A DNA stretch of 10,605 nucleotides from Streptomyces violaceus (GTDB lineage Bacteria; Actinomycetota; Actinomycetes; Streptomycetales; Streptomycetaceae). The stretch spans positions 35,887-46,491 of the forward strand of contig KL569120.1 of assembly GCA_000715635.1 (NCBI GenBank), read 5' to 3'. Positions 1 to 6,448 of the stretch are shown one piece after another. How positions within the stretch are numbered: the stretch's first letter is position 1; every line of letters begins with the position of its first letter. The position numbers and the translations under genes are program-made. The notes under the pieces are model-generated. The model made no database searches. It was given only the letters and a program-made list of their open reading frames with translations, and was not told the origin of the DNA.

Positions 1-151
1 GCTGGGCGAGGCCCACGGCGCAGTAGCCGTACACGGACAGCAGTACGGCCAGGACGATGAGGGCGAGTTCGATGCCACGGCGCCGGGGGAGGGGGCGGAC
101 GGCGGGCGCGGGCGGGTCCGCCGTCGCCACGGTGATTCCGGCCTTGCTCAT
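1..151 (-). CDS. Probable FtsW/RodA/SpoVE-family membrane protein, N-terminus only (partial)
   Basis: Only the first 50 codons lie in the window; the gene runs off the left edge. The peptide starts MSKAGITVATADPP, has a proline/arginine-rich cytoplasmic stretch ending in PRRRG, then one hydrophobic segment (about residues 27-49, IELALIVLAVLLSVYGYC followed by AVGLAQ). A basic RRR-x-ELAL entry into the first membrane helix, followed by a VGLA motif, is what I recall of actinomycete SEDS proteins, the peptidoglycan polymerases that work with class B penicillin-binding proteins in elongation, division or sporulation. The ATG at 151 has only a weak upstream AGGTAAG, 12 nt away, so start support is moderate. 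Family assignment rests on this short N-terminus; an unrelated polytopic membrane protein is possible. Confidence 0.6.
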   Translation of the reverse strand, partial: MSKAGITVATADPPAPAVRPLPRRRGIELALIVLAVLLSVYGYCAVGLAQ

Positions 152-203
152 GTCCGGAACTTACCTAAACGGTGCGTCTTGTGTGTGTTTGGGTGACCGA
201 GTG

Positions 204-599
204 TCAGCACCGGCGTGGCTTGTGGCCGATGGTGTCGATGAAGCGGGCCGAGCCCCAGGCCCAGGTGCCGTCTGTGAGGAGGTACCAGGTGGGGTTGCCC
301 TGCACGCTCTCGCCCTCCCACTTGCAGAAGATGGAGACGACGTCTCCCCTGTGGGCGAACCGGATGATCTGTGAGCCACGGTTCGGGGCGCTGCGCAGCG
401 CCAGCGTGCCCGCAGTGACGACACCCCTGGCCAGGCGCGGGTCGTGGTGGTCCCCGTTGCCGCCGCTCGGGTCGTGCTGGTTGTTCCCGTTGCCGCCCAT
501 CGGGTCCCACCCGTCGTCCGCGGCGGCGGGCGTGACGGCGGCCGCGGCGGCGAGGAGCCCGGCGGCGGTGGCTATGGAGAGGCGGGAGCGCAGAGACAT
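204..599 (-). CDS. Small secreted SH3-like domain protein
   Basis: 131 residues. A Sec-type signal peptide is clear: MSLRSR, a hydrophobic alanine/leucine core, and a likely signal peptidase I site after TPAAA (about residue 27). A linker with two DP-x-GGNG repeats (residues 32-54) follows. Residues 60-123 look like a bacterial SH3 fold: VTAGTLALRSAPNRGS resembles the usual start (V-x-A-x-x-LNLRSGP), with later WYLL and WAWGSARFID strands. Cys92 and Cys131 could form a disulfide outside the cell. Such domains often bind cell wall or peptides, but the ligand here is unknown. The start is supported by GGAGGT five bases before the ATG. It is 189 bp downstream of the histidine kinase with a GC-rich repeat between, so it is probably transcribed separately. 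Confidence 0.85.
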   Translation of the reverse strand: MSLRSRLSIATAAGLLAAAAAVTPAAADDGWDPMGGNGNNQHDPSGGNGDHHDPRLARGVVTAGTLALRSAPNRGSQIIRFAHRGDVVSIFCKWEGESVQGNPTWYLLTDGTWAWGSARFIDTIGHKPRRC

Positions 600-638
600 G
601 GGGGTACCTCCATGTGGGGGCGAGAAGACCGAAGCTGA

Positions 639-654
639 CTAATCGCCACATTAG
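639..654. promoter_or_regulatory. AT-rich dyad upstream of the SH3-protein gene
   Basis: CTAAT-CGCCAC-ATTAG is a perfect 5-bp inverted repeat with a 6-bp spacer, 40 bp before the SH3-protein start. It stands out as AT-rich in a GC-rich spacer. On the minus strand it contains TAATGT, a possible -10 box, but I found no convincing -35. It could be an operator or simply a promoter core; evidence is symmetry and position only. Confidence 0.3.
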
Positions 655-708
655 GAGCGCCCCCCGGGCCCCGCCCGTCACACTGGGCCATAGGAGGAAG
701 GCCGCTGG

Positions 709-765
709 GGCGCGCCCGAAGGGGCGCGGGGAACTGCGCGACGAGCCACACGTGACGCGCGGACG
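709..765. repeat. Streptomyces-type intergenic GC-rich repeat with hairpin; possible terminator of the kinase operon
   Basis: The segment contains GGGGCGCGGGGAACTGCGCG followed by AC-GAGCCAC. I recognise this as a short interspersed element found many times in Streptomyces intergenic regions. It can fold: CGCGCCC (711-717) pairs with GGGCGCG (722-728) around a GAAG loop, and a second fold can use the GCGC blocks flanking GGGGAACT. It lies just after the histidine kinase stop codon, where it may end the transcript without a U tract, as is common in Streptomyces. Recognition is from memory, not a search. Confidence 0.6.
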
Positions 766-788
766 CCGATGATCCGCAGGCCCGAGCT

Positions 789-2060
789 CTAGTGCGCCTC
801 TGCCGCCAGTCTCAGCGTCGCCACCGCCCCGCCGTCCGGTGCGTTCGCGAACCCCAGCCGCGCACCCAGCACCTCGGCCTGCCCCAGCGCGATGGTCAGC
901 CCCAGCCCGTGCCCCCTGGTCCCGCCCTCCGTACGGAACCGCTGCGGACCGTGCGCCACCAGGTACTCCGGAAAGCCGTCCCCGTGATCGCGAACCGTCA
1001 CCACCGGCCCGTCCACGGTCAGTACCACCGGCCCCCGGCCGTGCTTGTGCGCGTTCGCCACGAGATTCCCGAGCACCCGCTCCAGCCGCCGCCGGTCCGT
1101 CTCCACGGACACATCCCGTACGACCCTGACCTCCGTGCCGTTCCCGGCGGCCCGCACCGCCCGCTCGGCCAACGGCCCCAGCCGCTCCGTGTCCAGCTCC
1201 AGCCGCTCCCGCCCGGTGTCCAGCCGGGAGATCTCCAGCAGGTCCTCGGTGAGCGTGCGCAGTGCCGCGACCCGGTCCCGCACCAGCTCCGTCGGGCGGC
1301 CCGGCGGCAGCAGTTCGGCCGCCGCGTGCAGCCCGGTCAGCGGCGTACGCAGCTCATGGGCCACGTCCGCCGTGAACCGCTGCTCGGCCAGCAGCTTGCC
1401 CTGCAACGACGACGCCATGGAGTCCAGCGCGGCGGCGACCGCGGCCACCTCGTCCTGCGGGCGCGCCGGAACCTTGGTGGGCGGGTCCGTTCGCGGGGCC
1501 GTACGGGGGTCGTTCACGCGTGCGTCCAGGTCGCCCGCGCTGATCCGCCGGGCCACCCGCGCCGTGGTGTGCAACCGCCGCGTCACCCGCGTCACCGCGA
1601 ACGCGCCGACCAGCAGCGTCGCCCCGATCGCCAGGCCCGACGACCACAGGATCGCCCGGTCCAGGCCCTCGATGGTGCGCGCCTGCTGCGAGTAGTCGAC
1701 CGCCACGGCCAGAGCCCGGCCGCCGTCGGCCGGCCCCGCCGCCCACATCGTGGGGCGCCCCTCACGGTCGGCCACCATCGTGCCCCGCTCGCCGGCCACC
1801 GCGAGGTCCCGCAGTTGCCGGGGCAGCTCCGGAGGATCCATCGCGGCGCCCCGCCGCAGAGGGTCCCCGGCCTCGTACCGCTCCGTCGCCTGCTCCAGTC
1901 GCTGCAACGCCTGGTCGCGGGCCTGGCCGACGGTCTGGTCGGTCACCTGCACGTGCACCAGGACGCCGAGCAGAGCGGCCAGCGCGCAGCACATCACCGT
2001 GATGAAGGCGGCGGCCTTCACGGCGAGCGTCCCCGACCACCGGGGGAACGTGGGTCTCAT
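789..2060 (-). CDS. Sensor histidine kinase (CseC-like layout), no adjacent response regulator
   Basis: 423 residues; a membrane sensor kinase that should autophosphorylate and pass phosphate to a response regulator. Segments: TM1 about 13-36; extracytoplasmic sensor about 37-134; TM2 about 136-158; HAMP with RRISAGDLDARV about 160-183 and linker; HisKA with FTADVAHELRTPLTG, phosphoacceptor His235; HATPase with N-box NLVANAHKHG (Asn336), G1 DHGDGFPE and G2 GHGLGLTIA. All catalytic boxes are intact. The ATG at 2060 overlaps the lipoprotein stop as ATGA, so the two are translationally coupled. The frame stays open further upstream, but that would put it through the lipoprotein gene. No regulator lies beside it; the one at the right edge of the window is about 8 kb away and of another type. 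Family certain, signal and partner unknown. Confidence 0.93.
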   Translation of the reverse strand: MRPTFPRWSGTLAVKAAAFITVMCCALAALLGVLVHVQVTDQTVGQARDQALQRLEQATERYEAGDPLRRGAAMDPPELPRQLRDLAVAGERGTMVADREGRPTMWAAGPADGGRALAVAVDYSQQARTIEGLDRAILWSSGLAIGATLLVGAFAVTRVTRRLHTTARVARRISAGDLDARVNDPRTAPRTDPPTKVPARPQDEVAAVAAALDSMASSLQGKLLAEQRFTADVAHELRTPLTGLHAAAELLPPGRPTELVRDRVAALRTLTEDLLEISRLDTGRERLELDTERLGPLAERAVRAAGNGTEVRVVRDVSVETDRRRLERVLGNLVANAHKHGRGPVVLTVDGPVVTVRDHGDGFPEYLVAHGPQRFRTEGGTRGHGLGLTIALGQAEVLGARLGFANAPDGGAVATLRLAAEAH

Positions 2061-2821
2061 CCGGCGCTCGCCGAGGGGGAGACGGACGGATGGCGGGAGT
2101 GCTTCCGCGGGCCGGTGCGCAGCATCTCGTCGTGGGTGAGGAGCATGGCCCGCTGGTCCCGGTCCCAGGTCCACTGGAGGCGGTACTCGTAGCCCGCCAC
2201 CTCGGACGGCGAGCGGATGACCAGGGAACGCCCGGCCAGTTCCACGCCGCTCAGCGCGTCCTCCCACGACATCACCTGCACGAGCCGGTGCTTCTCCACG
2301 GTGTAGACGCGCACCGCGGTCGTCTTGCCGGGCAGCAGCCGGAAGCCCAGCGTCAGATCGTCACGCCCGTCGCCGGTCAGGTCCCGGTAGTACGGCTTGA
2401 GGACCGGGCACCTTCCGTGCCCGGGGCCCTTGCCGCAGCCGGTCATACGGCCGGCCGTGTCGCGGTACGGCGCCTTGCCGCCGTCGTAGTCGCCCGGACT
2501 CGCGGCGATCTCGGCCCGGACGACCCCGACCGGGTCCACGCCGCGGATGTCGTCGCCGGCGGGGACCTTGACGCCCTTGACCACCTCGGTGTTCACCTCA
2601 CCGATCTCGAAGGCCGGGCTGGACGCGGGTGTCTGCTCCGGCCAGAGCCGGGCCGGACCGACCGCCGTCGGTGTCGACCCGGCACCCTCGAGCCCTCCGG
2701 CGTCCCCGCAGCCCGCGGCGGTCGCCAGCAGGAGGGCGACGACGACGGCGCGGCGGGCGGCTTGACCGGGGCGGCCTCCGAGAAGGCTTGCGAGTGGACT
2801 TCCGGGACGGCTGAGGGGCAC
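2057..2821 (-). CDS. Secreted lipoprotein coupled to the histidine kinase (possibly CseA-like)
   Basis: 254 residues from the chosen GTG. The N-terminus has two arginines, a hydrophobic core and lipobox TAAGC, giving lipidated Cys38, so it should be anchored outside the membrane. After a low-complexity linker, residues 147-156 read DLTGDGRDDL, like one FG-GAP/VCBS calcium-type loop, followed by strands such as RVYTVEKHRLVQVM and YEYRLQWTWDRDQRAML. Cys129 and Cys138 could pair. I chose GTG 2821 because AGGAG (2826-2830) lies 4 bases upstream; GTG at 2863 in the same frame is an alternative adding 14 residues. The stop overlaps the kinase start by 4 bp (ATGA). By analogy with CseA, which modulates CseC signalling, it may tune or sense for the kinase; that role is inferred from context. 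Confidence 0.82.
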   Translation of the reverse strand: MPLSRPGSPLASLLGGRPGQAARRAVVVALLLATAAGCGDAGGLEGAGSTPTAVGPARLWPEQTPASSPAFEIGEVNTEVVKGVKVPAGDDIRGVDPVGVVRAEIAASPGDYDGGKAPYRDTAGRMTGCGKGPGHGRCPVLKPYYRDLTGDGRDDLTLGFRLLPGKTTAVRVYTVEKHRLVQVMSWEDALSGVELAGRSLVIRSPSEVAGYEYRLQWTWDRDQRAMLLTHDEMLRTGPRKHSRHPSVSPSASAG

Positions 2822-2949
2822 TGCACTCCTGCGGTTTCGAGGGTGATCACGCGGCTCGGGCACGACCGGACGGCCCGGTACACCTTATTCGTGGGGAAGT
2901 CCTATTTGCGCGCGAGGGAGCCCGTTTGCCGCCGCGCCGACCGGGTGCT

Positions 2950-2981
2950 GTGCTGGTTCTGTGCCGTGCTGGTTCCGTGCC
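2950..2981. repeat. Two tandem 16-bp repeats just after the phosphatase gene
   Basis: Units 2950-2965 and 2966-2981 read GTGCTGGTTCTGTGCC and GTGCTGGTTCCGTGCC, one mismatch apart, with a partial copy just before. They lie 3 bp beyond the phosphatase stop codon and upstream of the lipoprotein-kinase operon. A spacing of 1.5 helical turns and the location allow a regulator site, or it is a simple duplication. Confidence 0.6.
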
Positions 2982-2984
2982 GAG

Positions 2985-3488
2985 CTACTCCGTGAGTTCC
3001 TCCAGCAGCCGGGCCGTGGTCAGCCCGGCCCGCAGGTACTCGACGAACAGCTCGTTGTGCAGCGCCCAGGGCGAGCGGCGGTCCCGGATCAGCCGGATCG
3101 CCGTCTCGGCGGAGTCGCCCCGGCGGATCAGCGCGTGCGCGACGACGAGGCCGGAGCGGTTGTACCCGTGGTAACAGCGAACGAGGACCCTGCGGCCCTC
3201 GTCCAGTGCCTCGCACGCCGCCTCGGCCAATCGGATCACTCCGGCGAGCTGCGTCCCGTCGAGCGGCCCGTCGGGAATGGGCCAGACGTGATGCCGGACG
3301 CCCGGATCGGGGCCGTGTCCGGGCAGCCGCAGCAGCGTCTGCACGAGATCGAACTCGTCCCGTACGACGGCGAACTCCACATGGCCCGGGGTGCCCGCGT
3401 ACTCGTGGCCGCCCATCCACAATCCGGGGACCACCTCGCTCCACGGGCTCTCCGGAGCCGGCACATCGGGTTTCCTGCGGGTACGCAA
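2985..3488 (-). CDS. Dual-specificity / tyrosine-type protein phosphatase
   Basis: 167 residues from the chosen TTG. The signature is CYHGYNRSG: a CX5R P-loop with nucleophile Cys105 and phosphate-binding Arg111, followed by Ser-Gly and a helix (LVVAHALI). The general acid is probably Asp73 in PIPDGPL. The usual His before the cysteine is Arg here (VRCYHG). It should be a cytoplasmic phosphatase of phosphotyrosine, phosphoserine/threonine or another phosphomonoester; substrate unknown. Start choice: GGGGAGG (3494-3500) is 5 bases before TTG 3488. Alternatives are TTG 3527, where AGGAG directly abuts the start, and GTG 3464, preceded by AGGA. It is divergent from the NERD gene and 121-163 bp upstream of the lipoprotein gene on the same strand. 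Confidence 0.85.
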   Translation of the reverse strand: MRTRRKPDVPAPESPWSEVVPGLWMGGHEYAGTPGHVEFAVVRDEFDLVQTLLRLPGHGPDPGVRHHVWPIPDGPLDGTQLAGVIRLAEAACEALDEGRRVLVRCYHGYNRSGLVVAHALIRRGDSAETAIRLIRDRRSPWALHNELFVEYLRAGLTTARLLEELTE

Positions 3489-3599
3489 CAAAGCCTCCCC
3501 ACCATCACCGCCCGGGGGCCTGCCCAACTCCTCTCAAAGGTAACCGGGTTCTTGCCCCCGCAGCACCCCGCCTGTTCCCATGGTCGGGGGTGATGGTGC

Positions 3600-4403
3600 A
3601 TGGACGGACTGCGCGTCATACCGGCCCGGCGACACGGCCAGGAACGGCTGTACGTCTGCCTCCCGGACGGCAGGAACATCGCCTGGTACGACCGTGAGGC
3701 GGCCCGGGTCAACCTGCTCGGCGCGGACCGCGAGGACGACGTGCTCCGGGCCCTCGGGCCCTTCATCACCGGGCCGGTGACGGTGGGGCCGCCCCCGGTG
3801 CCGACCCCCGCCGAACTCGCCCGTCTGGCGCTCCACCCCGACGATGACCTGGCCCCCAACCGCCCCGGGGAGGCCCTCATCGTCGCCCTCGACCGGGACC
3901 CCGGCCCGGCCCACCGGCTCCGCCCCGACCCGCGCCGCAGGGCCCTGACGGCCGAGCAGACGGTCGGGGACGCCCTGGACGGCCTGGACGGCGCGGGCTG
4001 GCACGCCCTGCACTCCGTCCCGCTCCCCGGCGGCAGCCGCATCCACCATCTGCTGATCGGCCCCGGCGGGTTGTACGCCGTGCACACCCTGTACGCGCGC
4101 AAGCACCGCGTGACGGTCGCCGACCCCATGGTCACCCTGGGCCGCCGCGAGGCGTACCCCCTGCTCCGCCGCGTCCGCACCGACGCCGACCGCGCCTCCT
4201 ACGCCCTGACGGCGGAGGTCCGCCCGGTACTCGCCCTGCTGGGCCCCACGACCGTGTCGGTCCCGGCCCCGCCCCGCGAACTCCGCCTCCTGACGGACAC
4301 GGACGTCCAGAGCCTGGCCGCCCAGGGCGGCGTCCTGAAACCGGCGGACGTGGAGGCCCTGCACGCCATGGCCCGGGACCGGAACACGTGGGCGAGGGTG
4401 TGA
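3600..4403 (+). CDS. NERD-domain-related protein with degenerate active-site positions
   Basis: 267 residues, soluble. The N-terminal part (RLYVCLPDGRNIAWYDREAA, residues 17-36) resembles a conserved head seen in actinomycete NERD proteins. Residues 118-175 resemble the NERD core: AEQTVGDALDGL, then HALHSVPLPGG, then HHLLIGPGGLYAVHTLYA. NERD is related to restriction-endonuclease folds, where an Asp (IDH) and a Lys (TK) are expected. Here the Asp position is His149 (sequence IHHLL) and the Lys position reads TLY, so nuclease activity is doubtful. The C-terminus ends with VLKPADVEALHAMARDRNTW. The ATG at 3600 is the first possible start, since an in-frame TGA lies 9 bp upstream; the ribosome site is weak (GGGGGTGAT). 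It is divergent from the phosphatase gene. Function unknown. Confidence 0.75.
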   Translation: MDGLRVIPARRHGQERLYVCLPDGRNIAWYDREAARVNLLGADREDDVLRALGPFITGPVTVGPPPVPTPAELARLALHPDDDLAPNRPGEALIVALDRDPGPAHRLRPDPRRRALTAEQTVGDALDGLDGAGWHALHSVPLPGGSRIHHLLIGPGGLYAVHTLYARKHRVTVADPMVTLGRREAYPLLRRVRTDADRASYALTAEVRPVLALLGPTTVSVPAPPRELRLLTDTDVQSLAAQGGVLKPADVEALHAMARDRNTWARV

Positions 4404-4412
4404 GGCGGTCCG

Positions 4413-4453
4413 GGCAGGCCCGTAGCTAGGCGACGGGGCGAACGTTGCCTGCC
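4413..4453. terminator. Possible bidirectional terminator between convergent genes
   Basis: GGCAGGC (4413-4419) and GCCTGCC (4447-4453) form a perfect 7-bp stem with a 27-nt loop, filling the 56-bp gap between the convergent NERD and polymerase genes. There is no U tract, and the loop is long, so the call rests mainly on position. Confidence 0.35.
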
Positions 4454-4459
4454 GGGGCA

Positions 4460-5341
4460 CTAGGGCAGCGACCCGGCCCGGTCCGGATCCAGCAGCGGAG
4501 CCAGCAGATCGCCGTAGTCCTGCACCCGTGGTGCGAGGTCCCGCGCATCGAAGTCCAGCCGGTCAGGCGCCCCGCACTCCTCGATCTCCTCCCAGGTCAC
4601 CGGGGCCGAGACGGTCGGCTCGGGGCGGGCCCGGAGGGTGTAGGGGGTCGCCGTGGTCTTGCGCGCGGCGTTCTGGCTCCAGTCGACGAAGACCTTCCCG
4701 GGGCGCAGGCTCCGGGTCATCCGGTGGAGCGCGAGGCGGGGCATGGCTTTCTCCGCCTCGACGGCCAGTTCCTTGGCGTACTCGGACACCTGCTCGGAGG
4801 AGGCCCCGCGCACGGCGGCGAGCAGATGCAGGCCCTTCGAGCCGGAGGTCTTGGCGTAGGCCTCGATGCCGTCGTCCGCGAGCCGCTCCCGCAGCCACAG
4901 CGCGACCTCGCAGCACTGCACGATGCTCGCGGGCGCCCCCGGATCGAGGTCGAAGACGATCCGGTCGGCCTCGTCCGGCGTGCCGACGAGCCACTGGTGG
5001 GTGTGGAACTCGGTGACGAGGTTGGCCGCCCACATCAGGCTCGGCAGGTCCTGCACCAGGACCATCCGCGAGGGCCCCTCGACCCGCGGCACCTCGGCGG
5101 TGGTGACCCACTCGGGCGTACCCGGCGGCACGTTCTTCGCGAAGAACACCTGCCCGTCCGGCCCGTCCGGATAGCGCAGGAAGGACACCGCCCGGTCGCG
5201 CAGATGGGGCAGCAGGACCTCGGCGACGGTCGCGTAGTAGTGCAGCACCTCGCCCTTGGTGAAGCCGGTGGCGGGATACAGCACCTTCTCCAGATTGCTG
5301 AGCGCGAGCCGTCGCCCCTCCACCACTGTGATAGGCGCCAT
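4460..5341 (-). CDS. Stand-alone LigD-type polymerase/primase (NHEJ)
   Basis: 293 residues, the usual size of a LigD polymerase domain on its own; no ligase or phosphoesterase domain is attached. It belongs to the archaeo-eukaryotic primase superfamily and should add nucleotides at broken ends held by Ku. Visible motifs: LSNLEKVLYP near residues 14-23 at the start of the fold, metal ligands Asp131 and Asp133 in VFDLDPG, SGSKGLHL with His172, and the third carboxylate Asp220 in FVDWSQN. All catalytic residues are intact. The ATG at 5341 starts MAPITVVEGRRLALSN, a normal N-terminus, though no good ribosome site is visible. The frame is open far upstream through ku, but that stretch is only the antisense of ku. 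It is divergent from ku; I recall the matching Streptomyces ambofaciens gene being called polR. Confidence 0.95.
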   Translation of the reverse strand: MAPITVVEGRRLALSNLEKVLYPATGFTKGEVLHYYATVAEVLLPHLRDRAVSFLRYPDGPDGQVFFAKNVPPGTPEWVTTAEVPRVEGPSRMVLVQDLPSLMWAANLVTEFHTHQWLVGTPDEADRIVFDLDPGAPASIVQCCEVALWLRERLADDGIEAYAKTSGSKGLHLLAAVRGASSEQVSEYAKELAVEAEKAMPRLALHRMTRSLRPGKVFVDWSQNAARKTTATPYTLRARPEPTVSAPVTWEEIEECGAPDRLDFDARDLAPRVQDYGDLLAPLLDPDRAGSLP

Positions 5342-5372
5342 ACGATAAGAATCCCACGCGAACCAGGACGAA

Positions 5373-5386
5373 CACTCCCGAGAGTG
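5373..5386. promoter_or_regulatory. Dyad in the ku / LigD-polymerase divergent spacer
   Basis: CACTC-CCGA-GAGTG is a perfect 5-bp inverted repeat in the 63-bp spacer, 19 bp before the ku start and 32 bp from the polymerase start. A regulator here could control both genes. It does not resemble the LexA box (GAAC-N4-GTTC). No clear -10/-35 pair could be assigned on either strand. Functional status is speculative. Confidence 0.3.
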
Positions 5387-5404
5387 ACCGGAAGGGTGCT
5401 GCAC

Positions 5405-6442
5405 GTGAGATCCATCTGGAACGGCGCCATCTCGTTCGGGCTGGTCAGCATCCCGATCAAGCTGGTGAACGCCACCGAGAGCCACTCGATCTCCTTCCGC
5501 CAGATCCACACCGAGGACGGCGGCCGTATCCGCTACCGCAAGTTCTGCGAGCTGGAGGACCGCGAGGTCACCCAGGGGGAGATCGGCAAGGGCTACGAGG
5601 ACGCGGACGGCACGGTCATCCCGATCACCGAGGAGGACCTGTCCAGCCTGCCCATCCCCACGGCCAAGACGATCGAGATCGTCGCCTTCGTCCCCGGCGA
5701 CCGGATCGATCCGCTCCAGATGGACGCCGCGTACTACCTGCAGGCGAGCGGCGCACCGGCGGCGAAGCCGTACACGCTGCTGCGGGAGGCGCTGAAGCGC
5801 AGCAACAAGGTGGCGATCGCGAAGTTCGCCCTGCGCGGCCGGGAACGCCTGGGCATGCTCCGGGTGGTCGGCGAGGCCATCGCGATGCACGGTCTGCTGT
5901 GGCCGGACGAGGTCCGTGCCCCCGAGGGCGTGGCCCCCGACACGAACGTCACGGTCCGTGACCAGGAACTGGACCTGGCGGATGCCCTGATGGACACCCT
6001 GGGCGAGGTCGACCTGGAGGATCTCCACGACGAGTACCGCGAGGCCGTGGAGGAGGTCATCGCCGCGAAGGCCGCCGGCGAGACCCCGCGCCAGGCCCCG
6101 GAACCGGCCGAGGGCGGCAAGGTCCTGGACCTGATGGCGGCTCTGGAGAACAGCGTCCGGGCGGCCCGCGAGTCGCGCGGCGAGGAGGCCGACGACCACG
6201 CCGAGGTCAAGTCGCTCCCGCCACGCAAGACGGCCCGCGCGGCCCCCAAGCAGACCGGCGGCAAGAAGTCGACGTCCGCTGCGAAGAAGACGGCGGCCAA
6301 GAAGACGACAGCGGCCAAGAAGTCCACGGCGAAGTCGGGGCAGTCAGGGCAGTCAGGGCAGGGTACGAAGAAGACGGCGGCGAAGAGCACCGCGAAGAAG
6401 ACGACGGCGAAGAAGTCGACGTCACGCAAGCGCACGGCCTGA
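5405..6442 (+). CDS. ku: Ku, DNA end-binding protein of bacterial NHEJ
   Basis: 345 residues. Ku homodimers ring broken DNA ends and recruit LigD-type polymerase and ligase. The core (about 1-270) begins with the diagnostic RSIWNGAISFGLVSIPIKL, then HTEDGGRIRYRKFCELEDREV, and later DAAYYLQ, KPYTLLREAL and GEAIAMHGLLWPDEVR. Residues about 270-345 are a lysine/alanine/threonine-rich tail (about 19 Lys), like histone H1 and like the extended tails of other actinomycete Ku proteins, likely DNA-binding. The tail holds three SGQ units from a 9-bp DNA repeat. The GTG at 5405 is preceded by GGAAGGG with 8-base spacing, and the protein from there matches the family N-terminus; the frame is open for about 960 bp upstream, but that is the antisense of the polymerase gene. 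Its stop is 6 bp from the lyase stop. Confidence 0.97.
   Translation: MRSIWNGAISFGLVSIPIKLVNATESHSISFRQIHTEDGGRIRYRKFCELEDREVTQGEIGKGYEDADGTVIPITEEDLSSLPIPTAKTIEIVAFVPGDRIDPLQMDAAYYLQASGAPAAKPYTLLREALKRSNKVAIAKFALRGRERLGMLRVVGEAIAMHGLLWPDEVRAPEGVAPDTNVTVRDQELDLADALMDTLGEVDLEDLHDEYREAVEEVIAAKAAGETPRQAPEPAEGGKVLDLMAALENSVRAARESRGEEADDHAEVKSLPPRKTARAAPKQTGGKKSTSAAKKTAAKKTTAAKKSTAKSGQSGQSGQGTKKTAAKSTAKKTTAKKSTSRKRTA
6335..6361 (+). repeat. Three in-frame 9-bp repeats in the ku tail
   Basis: TCGGGGCAG, TCAGGGCAG and TCAGGGCAG run in tandem and encode SGQ three times (residues 311-319) inside the lysine-rich tail. TCA is a rare serine codon in such genomes, which suggests recent duplication of one unit. 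Copy number probably varies between strains. Confidence 0.8.
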
Positions 6443-6448
6443 CCCGCC

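Noticed and set aside
792..2192. Plus-strand open frame of 466 codons over the histidine kinase
   Set aside because: Arg/Pro/His-rich shadow of the kinase, whose motifs are all intact on the other strand.
2090..2995. Plus-strand open frame of about 300 codons over the lipoprotein gene
   Set aside because: It is antisense to a gene with signal peptide, lipobox and coupled neighbour; composition is typical of a GC-rich shadow.
4445..5404. Long open frame in front of ku that would extend it by about 320 residues
   Set aside because: It is antisense to the polymerase gene, has proline/arginine/glycine shadow composition, and ku has a good GTG start with a ribosome site and the standard N-terminus at 5405.
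5342..5404. LexA (SOS) box in the ku spacer
   Set aside because: No GAAC-N4-GTTC type site; the two CGAAC copies are direct, not inverted.
5342..6199. Upstream extension of the LigD-polymerase frame to a 579-residue protein
   Set aside because: The extension is antisense to ku and resembles no phosphoesterase or ligase domain; the family N-terminus begins at 5341.
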